Shown here: positions 53,203 through 61,757 of the stretch, in pieces
How the letters are laid out: each line of letters opens with the position of its first letter
How positions within the stretch are numbered: the stretch's first letter is position 1
NCBI RefSeq assembly: GCF_030823405.1
Contig: NZ_JAUSXC010000001.1
Location: 124,001-188,000 of the forward strand
DNA: 64,000 nt
Direction: 5' to 3'
DNA from: Chryseobacterium ginsenosidimutans
GTDB lineage: Bacteria > Bacteroidota > Bacteroidia > Flavobacteriales > Weeksellaceae
Program-made: the position numbers and the translations under genes
The notes under the pieces: model-generated
Seen by the model: only the letters and a program-made list of their open reading frames with translations
Databases searched by the model: none
What the model was told of the DNA's origin: nothing

Positions 53203-54363
53203 CTATTCCTTTTTTACTGCATCGAAATTAAAACTGACATTTAGAAATCCGAAAAATTTTCCATTTTCAATATCATATTTTAAAATTAAAGGAACCCATA
53301 AATTTTTTAAAATTCTCACTCTTAAATCTGCATTGGCTAAAAACTGATTGTTTTTTTCGTCATCCATTAATCCTGAGAAAATTCTTTTATATTCAAAGTT
53401 GGGCTTCAGCTCTATGAAAGATATTTCTTTAGCCATTATTGATATATTTAATCCTAATTGAGAAGAAAATTCTTTTCTTTTGTAAGTAATTGTTTCTATA
53501 CTATCATATACTTTATAACTGTTTCTAAAATCTATTTCCATTTTTACATTTTGGGATTTTATACCTTTTAAAAAAACAGCATGTATCTTATAATCATCCA
53601 AAATTTTAGATTGATCATTTAGAGAGTTATTTACCCCAATAAAAAAGTATGGTTTTCTACCAATTGTTTCTATATCAGACTTATTTTGTTTAATAAAATT
53701 TTCTGAATAGCTCTCATATTTTTCTGACAAAAATCTTCTGAAATCCTCAGAAAATTCTGTAAGAGGAATTATTTTAATTTCATTTTCGTTAGACTTATAC
53801 TTATCTTTTGTTGCTTTTATTTTGATTATTTTCTCTTCTCTTTGGCTATCATTCATTTTTTCAAGATAATAACTGTAAGCTTCTTGAGCATTTGTAAGAT
53901 CATCTTTATAATTTTCATAAATAACTGCAGATTTCGAATTAACTAACGTATTTATGCTTCTATCTCTTCTATTATATGACCATCCAAAACCATATGTAAA
54001 AGCATTAATTTTATTATCATTTTTTAAAGATAGCCCGGCTTCAATTTGAAAATTTCTTGAAAAATTTTCCTTTTCATAATTATAATCAGCCCAAAGATCT
54101 TTATTTGCCTGAGCCTTTAGATTAAACAATGTTGTTTTTAATTCAAACTCCTGTTTTTCTCCTCCTAAATCTTTTAATGCAAGCAGAAAATAATTTGCAA
54201 TGACGTCTTGCAGATTTGCAGATTTTTTATCAGTAATTTCTTCTGAGATTATTTTTTTTACCTCATTCTGGGCGGATTCATCTAATTTCCGCAATGTGTT
54301 TCGTTCTTGGCAGAAAGCATTGTATGACACTAATAAGCAGAGAACTAAAATTATTTTTTTCAT
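53203..54363 (-). CDS. Exported protein with beta-barrel-like C-terminus, unknown family
   Basis: A 386-residue protein. Signal peptide ends at VSYNAFCQ. Residues about 20-230 are highly charged and helical, with coiled-coil-like stretches (YYLEKMNDSQREEKII). From about 95 and again from 235 to the end, amphipathic strand pairs alternate (FQIEAGLSLKND; FTYGFGWSYNRR; VKMEIDFRNSYKVYD), and the end (KFFGFLNVSFNFDAVKKE) resembles an outer-membrane barrel closing strand followed by a short basic tail. I infer an outer-membrane or periplasmic protein. It overlaps the preceding gene by four bases, so it is translated from the same message. I do not recognise a named family. Confidence 0.7.
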   Translation of the reverse strand: MKKIILVLCLLVSYNAFCQERNTLRKLDESAQNEVKKIISEEITDKKSANLQDVIANYFLLALKDLGGEKQEFELKTTLFNLKAQANKDLWADYNYEKENFSRNFQIEAGLSLKNDNKINAFTYGFGWSYNRRDRSINTLVNSKSAVIYENYKDDLTNAQEAYSYYLEKMNDSQREEKIIKIKATKDKYKSNENEIKIIPLTEFSEDFRRFLSEKYESYSENFIKQNKSDIETIGRKPYFFIGVNNSLNDQSKILDDYKIHAVFLKGIKSQNVKMEIDFRNSYKVYDSIETITYKRKEFSSQLGLNISIMAKEISFIELKPNFEYKRIFSGLMDDEKNNQFLANADLRVRILKNLWVPLILKYDIENGKFFGFLNVSFNFDAVKKE

Positions 54364-54677
54364 ATTGTTTTAAAATAATAATCTCCACCAATTTCATAAG
54401 TCGTTTCTATTAACGGATTATCAGATGACATACTTTCAATAAGATCTATTTCAGAATCATCAAATAAAAGCTTCGTGATTACTTTTTTATCATCTGTAGC
54501 TGGTCCTGTTCCATAGATATAAAGTGAATATTTTCCATCTAAATCTGCAAAAGTCTTCTCAAAACTTCTTTCATATTTCTTTGCCTGAATGAGTTGTCCT
54601 TTTTTATAAAGTCTATAGGTAATACCATAATCTGCTAATCCACCTGAAACTGTTACTTGTAATGTTAAATTTGCCAT
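54360..54677 (-). CDS. Small beta-sandwich-like protein, unknown family
   Basis: A 105-residue protein with no signal peptide. Strand-like stretches: LTLQVTVSGGLADYG, ITYRLYKKGQLIQAKKY, GKYSLYIYGTGP, KKVITKLLF and IETTYEIGGDYYFKTI. The pattern suggests an immunoglobulin-like or calycin-like sandwich; it could be cytoplasmic or exported by an unrecognised route. Neighbours in the operon are a two-TM protein upstream and a barrel-like exported protein downstream. I do not know its function. Confidence 0.65.
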   Translation of the reverse strand: MANLTLQVTVSGGLADYGITYRLYKKGQLIQAKKYERSFEKTFADLDGKYSLYIYGTGPATDDKKVITKLLFDDSEIDLIESMSSDNPLIETTYEIGGDYYFKTI

Positions 54678-54701
54678 GATTTTTAGTTTTTAATTGTTAA
54701 T

Positions 54702-55025
54702 TTATTTTTTTGGTGACGGTGCTAAAAGACCTGCTAAAGCACCAATTGCTCCGGATGAAATGGCAGTGAAAATAGTGATGAGCTGCTGATCGAAAGTAAT
54801 CTTACTCATTGTTATAATCACAAGTCCGATTATAATCGAAAGGATTGCCAAACCAAGAGCTAGTACAATAATTCTGTAAATCCAGGCATCTGTTTCTTTA
54901 GGGTTTGTAATTACAAAATTTTCTGCTGCACGTACAGGATCTTCTTTAAATTCCTGTTGAAGTATTGGATTGTTATTTAAAGCTTTCTTGAAATCATCAA
55001 ACGTATTGTCAATTGTAGTTTTCAT
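54702..55025 (-). CDS. Small two-TM protein led by a helical N-terminal domain
   Basis: A 107-residue protein. The first 45 residues are polar and helical (DDFKKALNNNPILQQEF then EDPVRAAENF), reminiscent of short leader-type helices, followed by two membrane segments (YRIIVLALGLAILSIIIGLV; FTAISSGAIGALAGLL) and a LAPSPKK tail. Holin-like or Phage-shock-like designs also have this shape, but no specific motif decides. It heads the second operon and its promoter shares box architecture with the response-regulator operon. The function is unknown. Confidence 0.7.
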   Translation of the reverse strand: MKTTIDNTFDDFKKALNNNPILQQEFKEDPVRAAENFVITNPKETDAWIYRIIVLALGLAILSIIIGLVIITMSKITFDQQLITIFTAISSGAIGALAGLLAPSPKK

Positions 55026-55052
55026 GATTATTAGTTTTTAAGTTTTATACTT

Positions 55053-55106
55053 CAAATTTCTACTTAAAAAACAGCCATGTCAATTACACAAACGGGTGAA
55101 TTTCAC
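55053..55106 (-). promoter_or_regulatory. Promoter with response-regulator-type box, second operon
   Basis: Minus strand: GTGTAATTG (55081-55089), 20 bases, then GAAATTTG (55053-55060). The TTG of AATTG sits at the -33 position. Further upstream, GTGAAATTCAC at 55096-55106 completes an imperfect inverted repeat. The same arrangement occurs upstream of the regulator gene (57997-58045). Confidence 0.6.
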
Positions 55107-55114
55107 AAACAAAA

Positions 55115-55138
55115 AATAGCACCATAAATGATGCTATT
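55115..55138 (-). terminator. Terminator of the sensor-kinase operon
   Basis: AATAGCA and TGCTATT arms with a three-base inner pair and two small bulges; on the minus strand followed by TTTTTTG. It lies 22 bases past the histidine kinase stop, and separates the two operons. Confidence 0.82.
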
Positions 55139-55159
55139 CTTATTTTATTTTGAAATTAA

Positions 55160-55945
55160 TTATAAATCGATCCTGAAAAACAAATGCGTTCCGTTTTCAG
55201 TGGTCACTTCACAATGACCGTTTTGTTCTTTCATTCTGCGCTTCATATTTCGAAGTCCGTTTCCTTCAGGTTTCTCGTGATGGATTCCGATTCCGTTGTC
55301 GGAGATTCTCATCATGAATTCTTTATCTTTTTGGATAAATGAAAGTTTTAGCTGGTTGGATTCGCTGTGTTTATAAGCATTATTCAGAGCTTCTTTTAAG
55401 CATAAAAACAGATTTCGTCTTTGCTCTGTTGTAATTGTCGTTTCAAAAATTATATCCTTATCTTCAATGGAAAGTTGAATTATTGTCTTTTTAAGGAAAT
55501 TATGGGCATACATTTTTGAATAATCTATAAAGCTTCCTAATGTATCGTTTCCAGAATTCAGGCTCCAAAGCATTTCTCTCATGGAAAGATTCATTTCTTC
55601 GGAGGTTTTCAACATTTCATCGATATCACTTTTCAAATCATCATTTTCTGCCCGTTGTTTTAAAAATTCTGCCTGAAGTTTTAATGCAGAAATCCCTGCT
55701 CCAAGATCATCGTGCATATCGTGAGAAATTCTTTCACGTTCCTGTTCTATAGATTTTTGTTTCTCGAGTTCTTTTTGAAGGAGTTGATTTTGGTGCTCGG
55801 ATTCTTTGAGTTGTTTTTCTTTCAAATTCAGAAGCTGCTTTCTGTTATATACTAACACAATGAAAATAATGAAAACAACAAATAACATCACTACAATTAT
55901 TGCAGTTATATATACTATCTTTATTTCTACAGGAAGATTTTTCAT
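55160..55945 (-). CDS. Sensor histidine kinase (HisKA_3/NarX-like), one TM segment
   Basis: A 261-residue kinase. One hydrophobic segment at residues 9-33, a basic coiled-coil (RKQLLNLKEKQLKESEHQ) and then the dimerisation box RERISHDMHDDLGAGISA (phospho-acceptor His probably 78). The ATPase domain has an N-box EALNNAYKHS, DNGIGI and GNGLRNMKRRM. No periplasmic sensing domain exists, so input must come through the membrane or a partner such as the multi-pass protein encoded upstream, whose stop overlaps this start by four bases. The cognate regulator is probably the LuxR-type protein at 57345-57977 in the same operon. Confidence 0.9.
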   Translation of the reverse strand: MKNLPVEIKIVYITAIIVVMLFVVFIIFIVLVYNRKQLLNLKEKQLKESEHQNQLLQKELEKQKSIEQERERISHDMHDDLGAGISALKLQAEFLKQRAENDDLKSDIDEMLKTSEEMNLSMREMLWSLNSGNDTLGSFIDYSKMYAHNFLKKTIIQLSIEDKDIIFETTITTEQRRNLFLCLKEALNNAYKHSESNQLKLSFIQKDKEFMMRISDNGIGIHHEKPEGNGLRNMKRRMKEQNGHCEVTTENGTHLFFRIDL

Positions 55946-56541
55946 TGTTTACAAAATAAGCCTCGTAAGAATAGTGAATATGTAATTATATTAATCATAG
56001 TAAATACTTTAGAAATTTCTTTTAAAAATTCAGGATCTTTTTTATCAAAAAAATACATGGGAAACATCCTAAAAATATAAAACATCGCCCAAAATAATAA
56101 CGAACTGCTAATCCAAAAAAAATACAAATTCAAAATGTTTTCTTCTTGATTTTTATTTGATATTTTTTTGTAAAACCAAAACAGAGAGATAAAAATTAAA
56201 AAAATACAATAGAGATACCCTGTAATAATTGAATAATTAGTTTTAGATATGAAAATAAATATTCCTCCCAATATAAAAAATGAAAGCGATACTATTTTAA
56301 TTACATAACTATCTTTAATTTCTTTACTATAAATGTATCCAAAATAGATTATACAAAACAGATCCAAATAATTATACATTCTTGCCGTTATAAAGCCTGC
56401 TTTAGTAGTAAATAATATTTCAATTAGTATTGTTATCCCGAAATAAAGCCAGAATAATTGTTTCCATAATATCTTATAGACTATGGAAACAATAAAATTC
56501 ATAATAATTATGATATAGTATAATACATCAAGAGTATCCAT
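55942..56541 (-). CDS. Multi-pass membrane protein, probable sensor partner of the kinase
   Basis: A 199-residue protein with about six or seven hydrophobic segments (residues about 5-22, 30-48, 60-75, 83-98, 107-125, 138-158, 178-195). Its topology resembles seven-TM proteins often placed next to Bacteroidota histidine kinases. The four-base overlap with the kinase start suggests translation coupling and a stable complex. I see no catalytic motif. Two sampled lines of its coding sequence (56101-56220) have about 22 percent G+C, much lower than the enolase gene. Confidence 0.7.
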   Translation of the reverse strand: MDTLDVLYYIIIIMNFIVSIVYKILWKQLFWLYFGITILIEILFTTKAGFITARMYNYLDLFCIIYFGYIYSKEIKDSYVIKIVSLSFFILGGIFIFISKTNYSIITGYLYCIFLIFISLFWFYKKISNKNQEENILNLYFFWISSSLLFWAMFYIFRMFPMYFFDKKDPEFLKEISKVFTMINIITYSLFLRGLFCKQ

Positions 56542-56544
56542 TTT

Positions 56545-57339
56545 TTAGCAATTTCCAGGAGGGCAAAGACCATTTCTGTCAAAAACTGCTACATCCGGAA
56601 GTTCTTGGTAATCAGAAGCTATCTTTCCAAATGTCATCATGTAAGTATATCTATTTATATATGATACTCCATGAGGATTCTTAGTATCATTATCCATACA
56701 AATACAAGGGAAACATAAAACACATTCAAATCCATTTTTAACTAAGTAATCATACACATTTCTTGTTATTTCAAATTTTCTTGTATTTCTTATTTCTTCA
56801 CATCCTAAATCGATACGATAACTATCCAAAATCTTTCCAAAATTATTATTAAAATCAGCGATACATTGCGAGTTTACCAAAGTAGGTTCTTTTACATCAT
56901 TTATTTTATAGTAGTTTTCATGCTCTTCAATACAAAAAATTATATCATCTCCAATCTGTCCTAAATAAATTTGTATTTTATCAGTTGAATGATCAAATAA
57001 TTTTTCTAAAACTTGTTTATAAATACGTTCTGTTGTTTGAAATTTCTTATCAAACTTCGCATTATCTACAAAAGCCCTAATAAAATTCCCGGGCTCTTTT
57101 GCTCCTGCAGGAAATTTTTCTGAATCTGATCCATCAATGAAATTTATACTACTATATAGCTTTATATTTTTAAAATTCTTATTGCTGATAAAAGATTTAT
57201 AAGTAGTCTTATTATTCTCTGAAATTAATTCATTACAGAGTTTTATAATTTCATTTAAAGTATCTGAATTGATTCCATGCTGTTCATATTCTTCTTTTAT
57301 TAAATTAGAAATGTTATCAATTTTGTCTGGATTTCTCAT
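56545..57339 (-). CDS. Cysteine-rich protein of unknown family
   Basis: A 264-residue protein with ten cysteines. They include a dense FECVLCFPCICMDND cluster near residue 210 and a C-terminal NGLCPPGNC that ends two residues after proline-glycine. The body is mixed alpha/beta: helical N-terminus (KIDNISNLIKEEYEQHG), then EPGNFIRAFVDNAKF, FDHSTDKIQIYLGQIGDD and RKFEITRNVYDYLVKNGF. No signal peptide or TM segment, so it is predicted to be cytoplasmic, where the cysteines could bind metal or sense redox state. It lies between the regulator (5 bases upstream) and the membrane protein (3 bases downstream). I recognise no family. Confidence 0.75.
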   Translation of the reverse strand: MRNPDKIDNISNLIKEEYEQHGINSDTLNEIIKLCNELISENNKTTYKSFISNKNFKNIKLYSSINFIDGSDSEKFPAGAKEPGNFIRAFVDNAKFDKKFQTTERIYKQVLEKLFDHSTDKIQIYLGQIGDDIIFCIEEHENYYKINDVKEPTLVNSQCIADFNNNFGKILDSYRIDLGCEEIRNTRKFEITRNVYDYLVKNGFECVLCFPCICMDNDTKNPHGVSYINRYTYMMTFGKIASDYQELPDVAVFDRNGLCPPGNC

Positions 57340-57344
57340 AGCTC

Positions 57345-57977
57345 TTAGTTTTTAAAATAGTTAAATTTATTAATAGCCTCCACTTTATTATTGACGTGGA
57401 GTTTTCTGTAAATGTTTCCGACATGTTTTTTTACCGTATCGATGCTGATGAATTTTTTATCAGCAATTTCTTTATAAAGCAAACCTTGAGATAAAAGTTC
57501 CAGAACTTCCTTTTCGCGTTCGGTGAGTTCACCAAAGTCTTTTATTTCGGGAAGTTTTCTTTCGAAATGGTTTAAAACTTTTCGGGCAATTGAGAAACTC
57601 ATTGGAGCACCGCCGTTGTAAACATCTCGGATGGAAGAAAGAATTTTCTCCATGCTTTCACCTTTTACAAGATATCCCATCGCACCGGCTTTTAAGGAAT
57701 TAAAAACTTTATCATCATCTTCAAAGCTTGTACACATGATAAATTGTGTATTGAGCATTTCTTTTTTCAGTTTTTCAATAATTTCAATTCCAAGCATATC
57801 TTGCAACTGAATATCCATCATGACAACATCAGGAGCAATATCCGACAGATTTTCTAAGGCATCTTTTCCTGCAAAAAACTGTGCAATAACTTTCATGTCA
57901 TCCTGATAATTGATGACTTTCTTCAACGCATTGTTGTAGTTTTTTTCATCCTCTACTATGGCTATGGAAATGCTCAT
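57345..57977 (-). CDS. LuxR/NarL-family response regulator
   Basis: A 210-residue two-component regulator. Receiver residues: acidic pair in IVEDEK, phospho-acceptor Asp55 in VVMMDIQLQD, Ser/Thr in MCTSFEDD and Lys in GYLVKG. The C-terminal helix-turn-helix is LTEREKEVLELLSQGLLYKEIADKKF with KKHVGNIYRKLHV (NarL type; given in parts). It heads an operon with the Cys-rich protein, the multi-pass protein and the kinase. A 20-base palindrome lies 48-68 bases upstream, suggesting autoregulation. Confidence 0.92.
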   Translation of the reverse strand: MSISIAIVEDEKNYNNALKKVINYQDDMKVIAQFFAGKDALENLSDIAPDVVMMDIQLQDMLGIEIIEKLKKEMLNTQFIMCTSFEDDDKVFNSLKAGAMGYLVKGESMEKILSSIRDVYNGGAPMSFSIARKVLNHFERKLPEIKDFGELTEREKEVLELLSQGLLYKEIADKKFISIDTVKKHVGNIYRKLHVNNKVEAINKFNYFKN

Positions 57978-57996
57978 GTTTCTAATTTTGTTAAGA

Positions 57997-58045
57997 CAAA
58001 TATCAACAGAAAACGAAGCAGTAACAATTACACCTTTGTGTAATT
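57997..58045 (-). promoter_or_regulatory. Promoter and palindromic box of the regulator operon
   Basis: Minus strand: AATTACAC-AAAG-GTGTAATT (58026-58045), where the final AATTG supplies the -33 TTG (58025-58027), then 20 bases and GATATTTG (57997-58004). Same spacing and shape as at 55053-55106. The 179-base divergent gap to the lipoprotein gene (58157) is shared, so that gene may be controlled by the same box. Confidence 0.65.
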
Positions 58046-58156
58046 TTAAAGTTTTGAGTTCATGGTTGTTGATTTAGTTTTTGTTTTTACTAAATTTAAT
58101 GAAATTTCTCTTACGTTTAAAAAATAATTAATATTCAATACATTAAAATAAACAAC

Positions 58157-58582
58157 ATGAAAAAAGGATTTTTAATCGCTGCTTCCTGCATAGGTTTGTC
58201 AATGATAAGTTGCAAAAAAAATGAAGACGGAAACAAAAATGTAATCAAAGCCGATGGTACAGAAACCATTTTGGCAGACAATGGGAAGGTAGATTCCACT
58301 ATACATTATAATACCGATATCAACGGAAAAAAATCTGTAAAGACAGATTATGTTTATAAAGCAAGTGACGGAAATCTGGTAAAAGTAGTTTTTAATTATG
58401 ACCCTAAAGAAAGTACAGTCAGCATAAGAAGTAACAATAAAACTTTTATTCTGAATAAAGTAGAATCTAAAGGAAATGAAACGGTTTATGAAAAAATGGA
58501 TATGAAAGCAACCGTAAAAGGGGACAGCCTTATTTTGGATCAGGGAAACAATATTATACAACTGGTAAAGACAAAAATATAA
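58157..58582 (+). CDS. Lipoprotein with MliC-like C-terminal domain
   Basis: A 141-residue lipoprotein (IGLSMISC, acylated Cys near 19). The C-terminal 80 residues run Y-V-Y-KASDGNLVKVVFNYD, TVSIRSNNKTFIL, ETVYEKMDMKATVKGDSLIL and ends IIQLVKTKI. The order Y..DG..V.V.F, a K-G-D-S-L strand and closing strand resembles MliC lysozyme-inhibitor lipoproteins, but the disulfide cysteines of MliC are absent. If so, it would protect peptidoglycan against lysozyme. It diverges from the regulator gene and is terminated before rplQ. Confidence 0.65.
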   Translation: MKKGFLIAASCIGLSMISCKKNEDGNKNVIKADGTETILADNGKVDSTIHYNTDINGKKSVKTDYVYKASDGNLVKVVFNYDPKESTVSIRSNNKTFILNKVESKGNETVYEKMDMKATVKGDSLILDQGNNIIQLVKTKI

Positions 58583-58587
58583 CAACA

Positions 58588-58619
58588 AAAAAACCGCTCA
58601 GAAATCTGAGCGGTTTTTT
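58588..58619. terminator. Bidirectional terminator before the ribosomal operon end
   Basis: AACCGCTCAGA (58592-58602), two-base loop, TCTGAGCGGTT (58605-58615), with A and T runs on both sides. It separates the convergent lipoprotein and rplQ genes. Confidence 0.95.
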
Positions 58620-58637
58620 ATTATATCTGAATGAATA

Positions 58638-59162
58638 TTATTCTTCAGTTTTTTCCTCTGTAGAATCAGCAGCTTCAGCTTTTGGAGCTTCTACTTTTTC
58701 TTCTACTACAGGAGCTTCAGCAACTACAGCTTCTTTTTTAGCTGTTGTAGCTCTTCTGCTTCTTCTTGTAGCTTTTTTCTCTTCAGCATTAGGATTGTAA
58801 AGTTCGTTGAAATCAACTAGCTCGATAAGAGCCATGTCAGCAGCATCACCTTGTCTGAAACCAGTCTTGATGATTCTTGTATAACCTCCGTTTCTTTCTG
58901 CGATTTTAGGAGCTACTGATCTGAAAAGTTCAGTAACAGCCTCTTTACTTTGAAGATATGAAAAAACAATTCTTCTATTGTGTGTAGTATCTTCTTTTGC
59001 CTTTGTTAATAGAGGCTCAACATATACTCTTAAAGCTTTTGCTTTAGCTACAGTAGTGTTGATTCTCTTATGCTCAATTAGAGAACAAGCCATATTAGAA
59101 AGTAAAGCACTTCTATGAGAAGCTGTTCTTCCTAAGTGATTGAATTTTTTACCGTGTCTCAT
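58638..59162 (-). CDS. rplQ: 50S ribosomal protein L17
   Basis: A 174-residue L17. The conserved core is residues 1-118: [35 protein letters not shown] and [20 protein letters not shown] (given in parts). Beyond the E. coli end (127) lies an acidic, Ala/Glu-rich tail with a basic patch ([12 protein letters not shown]), which is usual in Bacteroidota L17. It is the last gene of the alpha operon, seven bases after rpoA. Confidence 0.97.
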   Translation of the reverse strand: MRHGKKFNHLGRTASHRSALLSNMACSLIEHKRINTTVAKAKALRVYVEPLLTKAKEDTTHNRRIVFSYLQSKEAVTELFRSVAPKIAERNGGYTRIIKTGFRQGDAADMALIELVDFNELYNPNAEEKKATRRSRRATTAKKEAVVAEAPVVEEKVEAPKAEAADSTEEKTEE

Positions 59163-59168
59163 TATTAA

Positions 59169-60164
59169 TTATTTATCAGCGTCTAACTTATATTTTGCAA
59201 CGTCGAAACCGAAGTTAAGACCTTTTGAATGCACTAATTCTTCTAGTTCTGTCAAAGATTTTTTACCAAAATTTCTGAATTTCATCAAATCAGACTTACT
59301 GTAAGAAACCAATTCTCCAAGAGTTTCTACTTCAGCTGCTTTCAGACAGTTAAGGGCTCTTACTGAAAGATCCATATCTGCTAATTTAGACTTAAGTAGT
59401 TGTCTTGTGTGAAGAGTTTCCTCATCATATTGGATAGATGCTTTTACAGCTTCAGTTTCAAGTGTTATTCTCTCATCAGAGAACAACATGAAGTGATAAA
59501 TTAATATCTTAGAAGCTTCCGTCAAAGCATTTTGAGGGCTGATAGATCCATCAGTCTCTATATCTAATACAAGTTTTTCGTAGTCTGTTTTTTGCTCTAC
59601 ACGATAATTTTCAATACTGTATTGTACTTTCTTAATTGGTGTAAAAATAGAGTCAATAGCAATAGTACCTATAGGTGCATTGTTCGACTTATTTTGTTCT
59701 GAAGGAACATATCCTCTACCTTTTTCTAGGTTGAAAGTAATTTCGAAAGTTACATCACTGTTTAGGTTACAAATCACCAAATCCGGGTTTAGAACCTCGA
59801 ATCCGCTCATCGATTTACCTAAATCTCCAGCAGTAATAATCGTCTGACCCGAAACTTTAGCAACAACCTGCTCATTAGCCGGGTTTTCTGCCGTAGCTTT
59901 TAATCTTACCTGCTTAAGGTTAAGAATAATTTCGGTAACATCTTCGATTACTCCTGGAATAGTTGAAAATTCGTGCTCTACACCTTCTATTTTGATAGAT
60001 GAAATAGCGTATCCTTCCAGAGAAGAAAGCAACACTCTTCTCAAAGCATTACCGATAGTAAGCCCGAAACCTGGTTCTAGTGGTCTGAATTCAAACTGAC
60101 CTCTAAATTCATCAGAGTTAAGTAATATTACTTTATCGGGTTTTATGAATTGTAAAATTGCCAT
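59169..60164 (-). CDS. rpoA: RNA polymerase alpha subunit
   Basis: A 331-residue alpha subunit (E. coli 329). N-terminal domain begins [11 protein letters not shown] and contains [23 protein letters not shown] contact residues ([23 protein letters not shown]) for dimer and beta binding. The C-terminal domain has the DNA-binding helix pair ([32 protein letters not shown]). No unusual feature. It lies between rpsD and rplQ. Confidence 0.98.
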   Translation of the reverse strand: MAILQFIKPDKVILLNSDEFRGQFEFRPLEPGFGLTIGNALRRVLLSSLEGYAISSIKIEGVEHEFSTIPGVIEDVTEIILNLKQVRLKATAENPANEQVVAKVSGQTIITAGDLGKSMSGFEVLNPDLVICNLNSDVTFEITFNLEKGRGYVPSEQNKSNNAPIGTIAIDSIFTPIKKVQYSIENYRVEQKTDYEKLVLDIETDGSISPQNALTEASKILIYHFMLFSDERITLETEAVKASIQYDEETLHTRQLLKSKLADMDLSVRALNCLKAAEVETLGELVSYSKSDLMKFRNFGKKSLTELEELVHSKGLNFGFDVAKYKLDADK

Positions 60165-60196
60165 ATTATTGGGTTGAGCAAAAATTTGATTAAAAA

Positions 60197-60805
60197 TTAT
60201 TTAGAGTAAAGTTCGACAATAAGCTGTTCCTTGATGTCTTCCGGAATTTGGATTCTCTCAGGAGCAGAAACGAAAGTACCTTCTTTCTTCTCATCGTTGA
60301 ATTGTAACCACTCATAATTTGCTTTAGAAGCCAATGCATCTGTAACAACTTCAAGAGATTTAGATTTTTCTCTTACAGCGATTACATCACCAGCTTTAAC
60401 CAAATACGAAGGGATGTTAAGGATTTCTCCGTTCACAGTAATGTGTCTGTGAGAAGTCAATTGTCTTGCACCAGATCTAGTTTTAGCAAACCCTAATCTG
60501 TATACAACGTTATCCAATCTTGATTCGCAAAGTTGTAATAGAACTTCACCTGTTACACCTTTACTTCTGTGTGCTTTATCAAATAGGTTAGCAAATTGTC
60601 TTTCTAAAATACCGTAAGTATATTTAGCTTTTTGCTTTTCCATCAACTGAACAGCATATTCGGATTTCTTTGCTCCTCTTCTCTTGTTAACACCATGTTG
60701 TCCTGGTGGTTGGTTCTTTCTTTTTTCGAAGTTTTTATCATCTCCGTAGATTGCAGCACCAAACTTTCTAGCAATCTTAGTTTTAGGTCCAATATATCTT
60801 GCCAT
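60197..60805 (-). CDS. rpsD: 30S ribosomal protein S4
   Basis: A 202-residue primary 16S rRNA binding protein. Conserved parts: [46 protein letters not shown] and the S4 domain [14 protein letters not shown]. It lacks the zinc-binding cysteines of some S4 forms. In E. coli, S4 represses the alpha operon; no equivalent mRNA structure is evident here. Confidence 0.98.
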   Translation of the reverse strand: MARYIGPKTKIARKFGAAIYGDDKNFEKRKNQPPGQHGVNKRRGAKKSEYAVQLMEKQKAKYTYGILERQFANLFDKAHRSKGVTGEVLLQLCESRLDNVVYRLGFAKTRSGARQLTSHRHITVNGEILNIPSYLVKAGDVIAVREKSKSLEVVTDALASKANYEWLQFNDEKKEGTFVSAPERIQIPEDIKEQLIVELYSK

Positions 60806-60824
60806 AATGGGTAAATTCTAAAAA

Positions 60825-61214
60825 TTAAACTCTTCTTCTTTTTGGTGGTCTACATCCATTGTGTGGCATAGGAGTCACATCAACGATTTCACTTACTTCA
60901 ATACCTGAATTGTGAATAGATCTGATAGCAGATTCTCTACCTGCACCCGGACCTTTTACAAACACCTTTACTCTTCTTAAACCAGCTTCGTGAGCTACAG
61001 CAGAGCAATTTTCAGCTGCCATCTGAGCAGCAAATGGAGTATTCTTTTTAGAACCTCTGAATCCCATTTTACCGGCAGAAGCCCAAGAGATAACCTCTCC
61101 GCTTTTATTTGTTAAAGAAATGATGATGTTATTGAAAGAAGCCTGAATATGCGCTTCACCAATAGCCTCAACTTTTACTTTTCTCTTTTTAACTACTTTA
61201 GTTTGTTTTGCCAT
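60825..61214 (-). CDS. rpsK: 30S ribosomal protein S11
   Basis: A 129-residue protein matching S11: [37 protein letters not shown] and the C-terminal [18 protein letters not shown] (in parts). It is placed between rpsM and rpsD in the standard alpha order. Confidence 0.98.
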   Translation of the reverse strand: MAKQTKVVKKRKVKVEAIGEAHIQASFNNIIISLTNKSGEVISWASAGKMGFRGSKKNTPFAAQMAAENCSAVAHEAGLRRVKVFVKGPGAGRESAIRSIHNSGIEVSEIVDVTPMPHNGCRPPKRRRV

Positions 61215-61226
61215 AATTCCTAACGA

Positions 61227-61604
61227 TTATTTACTAGCTTTTTTCTTGTTAGCAACAGTTTTTCTCTTTCCTTTTCTGGTTCTAGAGTTGTTTTTCGTTC
61301 TCTGGCCTCTTAAAGGTAATCCAAGTCTGTGACGTATTCCTCGTTGGCATCCTATGTCCATCAATCTCTTGATATTCAATTGCACTTCAGATCTAAGCTC
61401 TCCTTCTACTTTTACGTTTTCTGAGATATATGTTCTGATTGCAGCCAATTCATCGTCATTCCATTCGTTGACTTTCTTGTCTTCGCTGATACCGGCAGCC
61501 TTAAGGATTTCAGAAGAAGTACTTCTTCCAACTCCGTAGATATAAGTTAAACCGATAACTCCTCTTTTGTTTTTTGGTAAATCAATACCTGAAATTCTCG
61601 CCAT
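61227..61604 (-). CDS. rpsM: 30S ribosomal protein S13
   Basis: A 125-residue protein: [49 protein letters not shown] and a basic tail ([15 protein letters not shown]). It precedes rpsK by 12 bases and follows the short rpmJ gene. Confidence 0.98.
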   Translation of the reverse strand: MARISGIDLPKNKRGVIGLTYIYGVGRSTSSEILKAAGISEDKKVNEWNDDELAAIRTYISENVKVEGELRSEVQLNIKRLMDIGCQRGIRHRLGLPLRGQRTKNNSRTRKGKRKTVANKKKASK

Positions 61605-61613
61605 AATTTAATT

Positions 61614-61730
61614 TTAGCCTTGTCTTTGTTTAAATTTTGGGTTTTTCTTGTTGATTACAAATAGTACACCTTTTCTGCGTACGATTTTGCAATCAGCACT
61701 TCTTTTTTTAATTGATGCTCTTACTTTCAT
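61614..61730 (-). CDS. rpmJ: 50S ribosomal protein L36 (zinc-free form)
   Basis: A 38-residue protein read on the minus strand from ATG 61728-61730 to TAA 61614-61616: [20 protein letters not shown], then [18 protein letters not shown]. Order and length match L36. The zinc ligands of E. coli-type L36 (Cys11, Cys14, Cys27, His/Phe33) are mostly lost: Ser11, Cys14, Asn27 and Phe33. It is therefore the C-minus paralogue form that needs no zinc. It lies between infA and rpsM. Confidence 0.95.
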   Translation of the reverse strand: MKVRASIKKRSADCKIVRRKGVLFVINKKNPKFKQRQG

Positions 61731-61757
61731 TTTGATAGTATTTATTTTTTAACAATA

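Noticed and set aside
54702..55025. RiPP precursor with a leader-like N-terminus
   Set aside because: The helical start is followed by two membrane segments rather than a core peptide, and no maturation enzyme is nearby.
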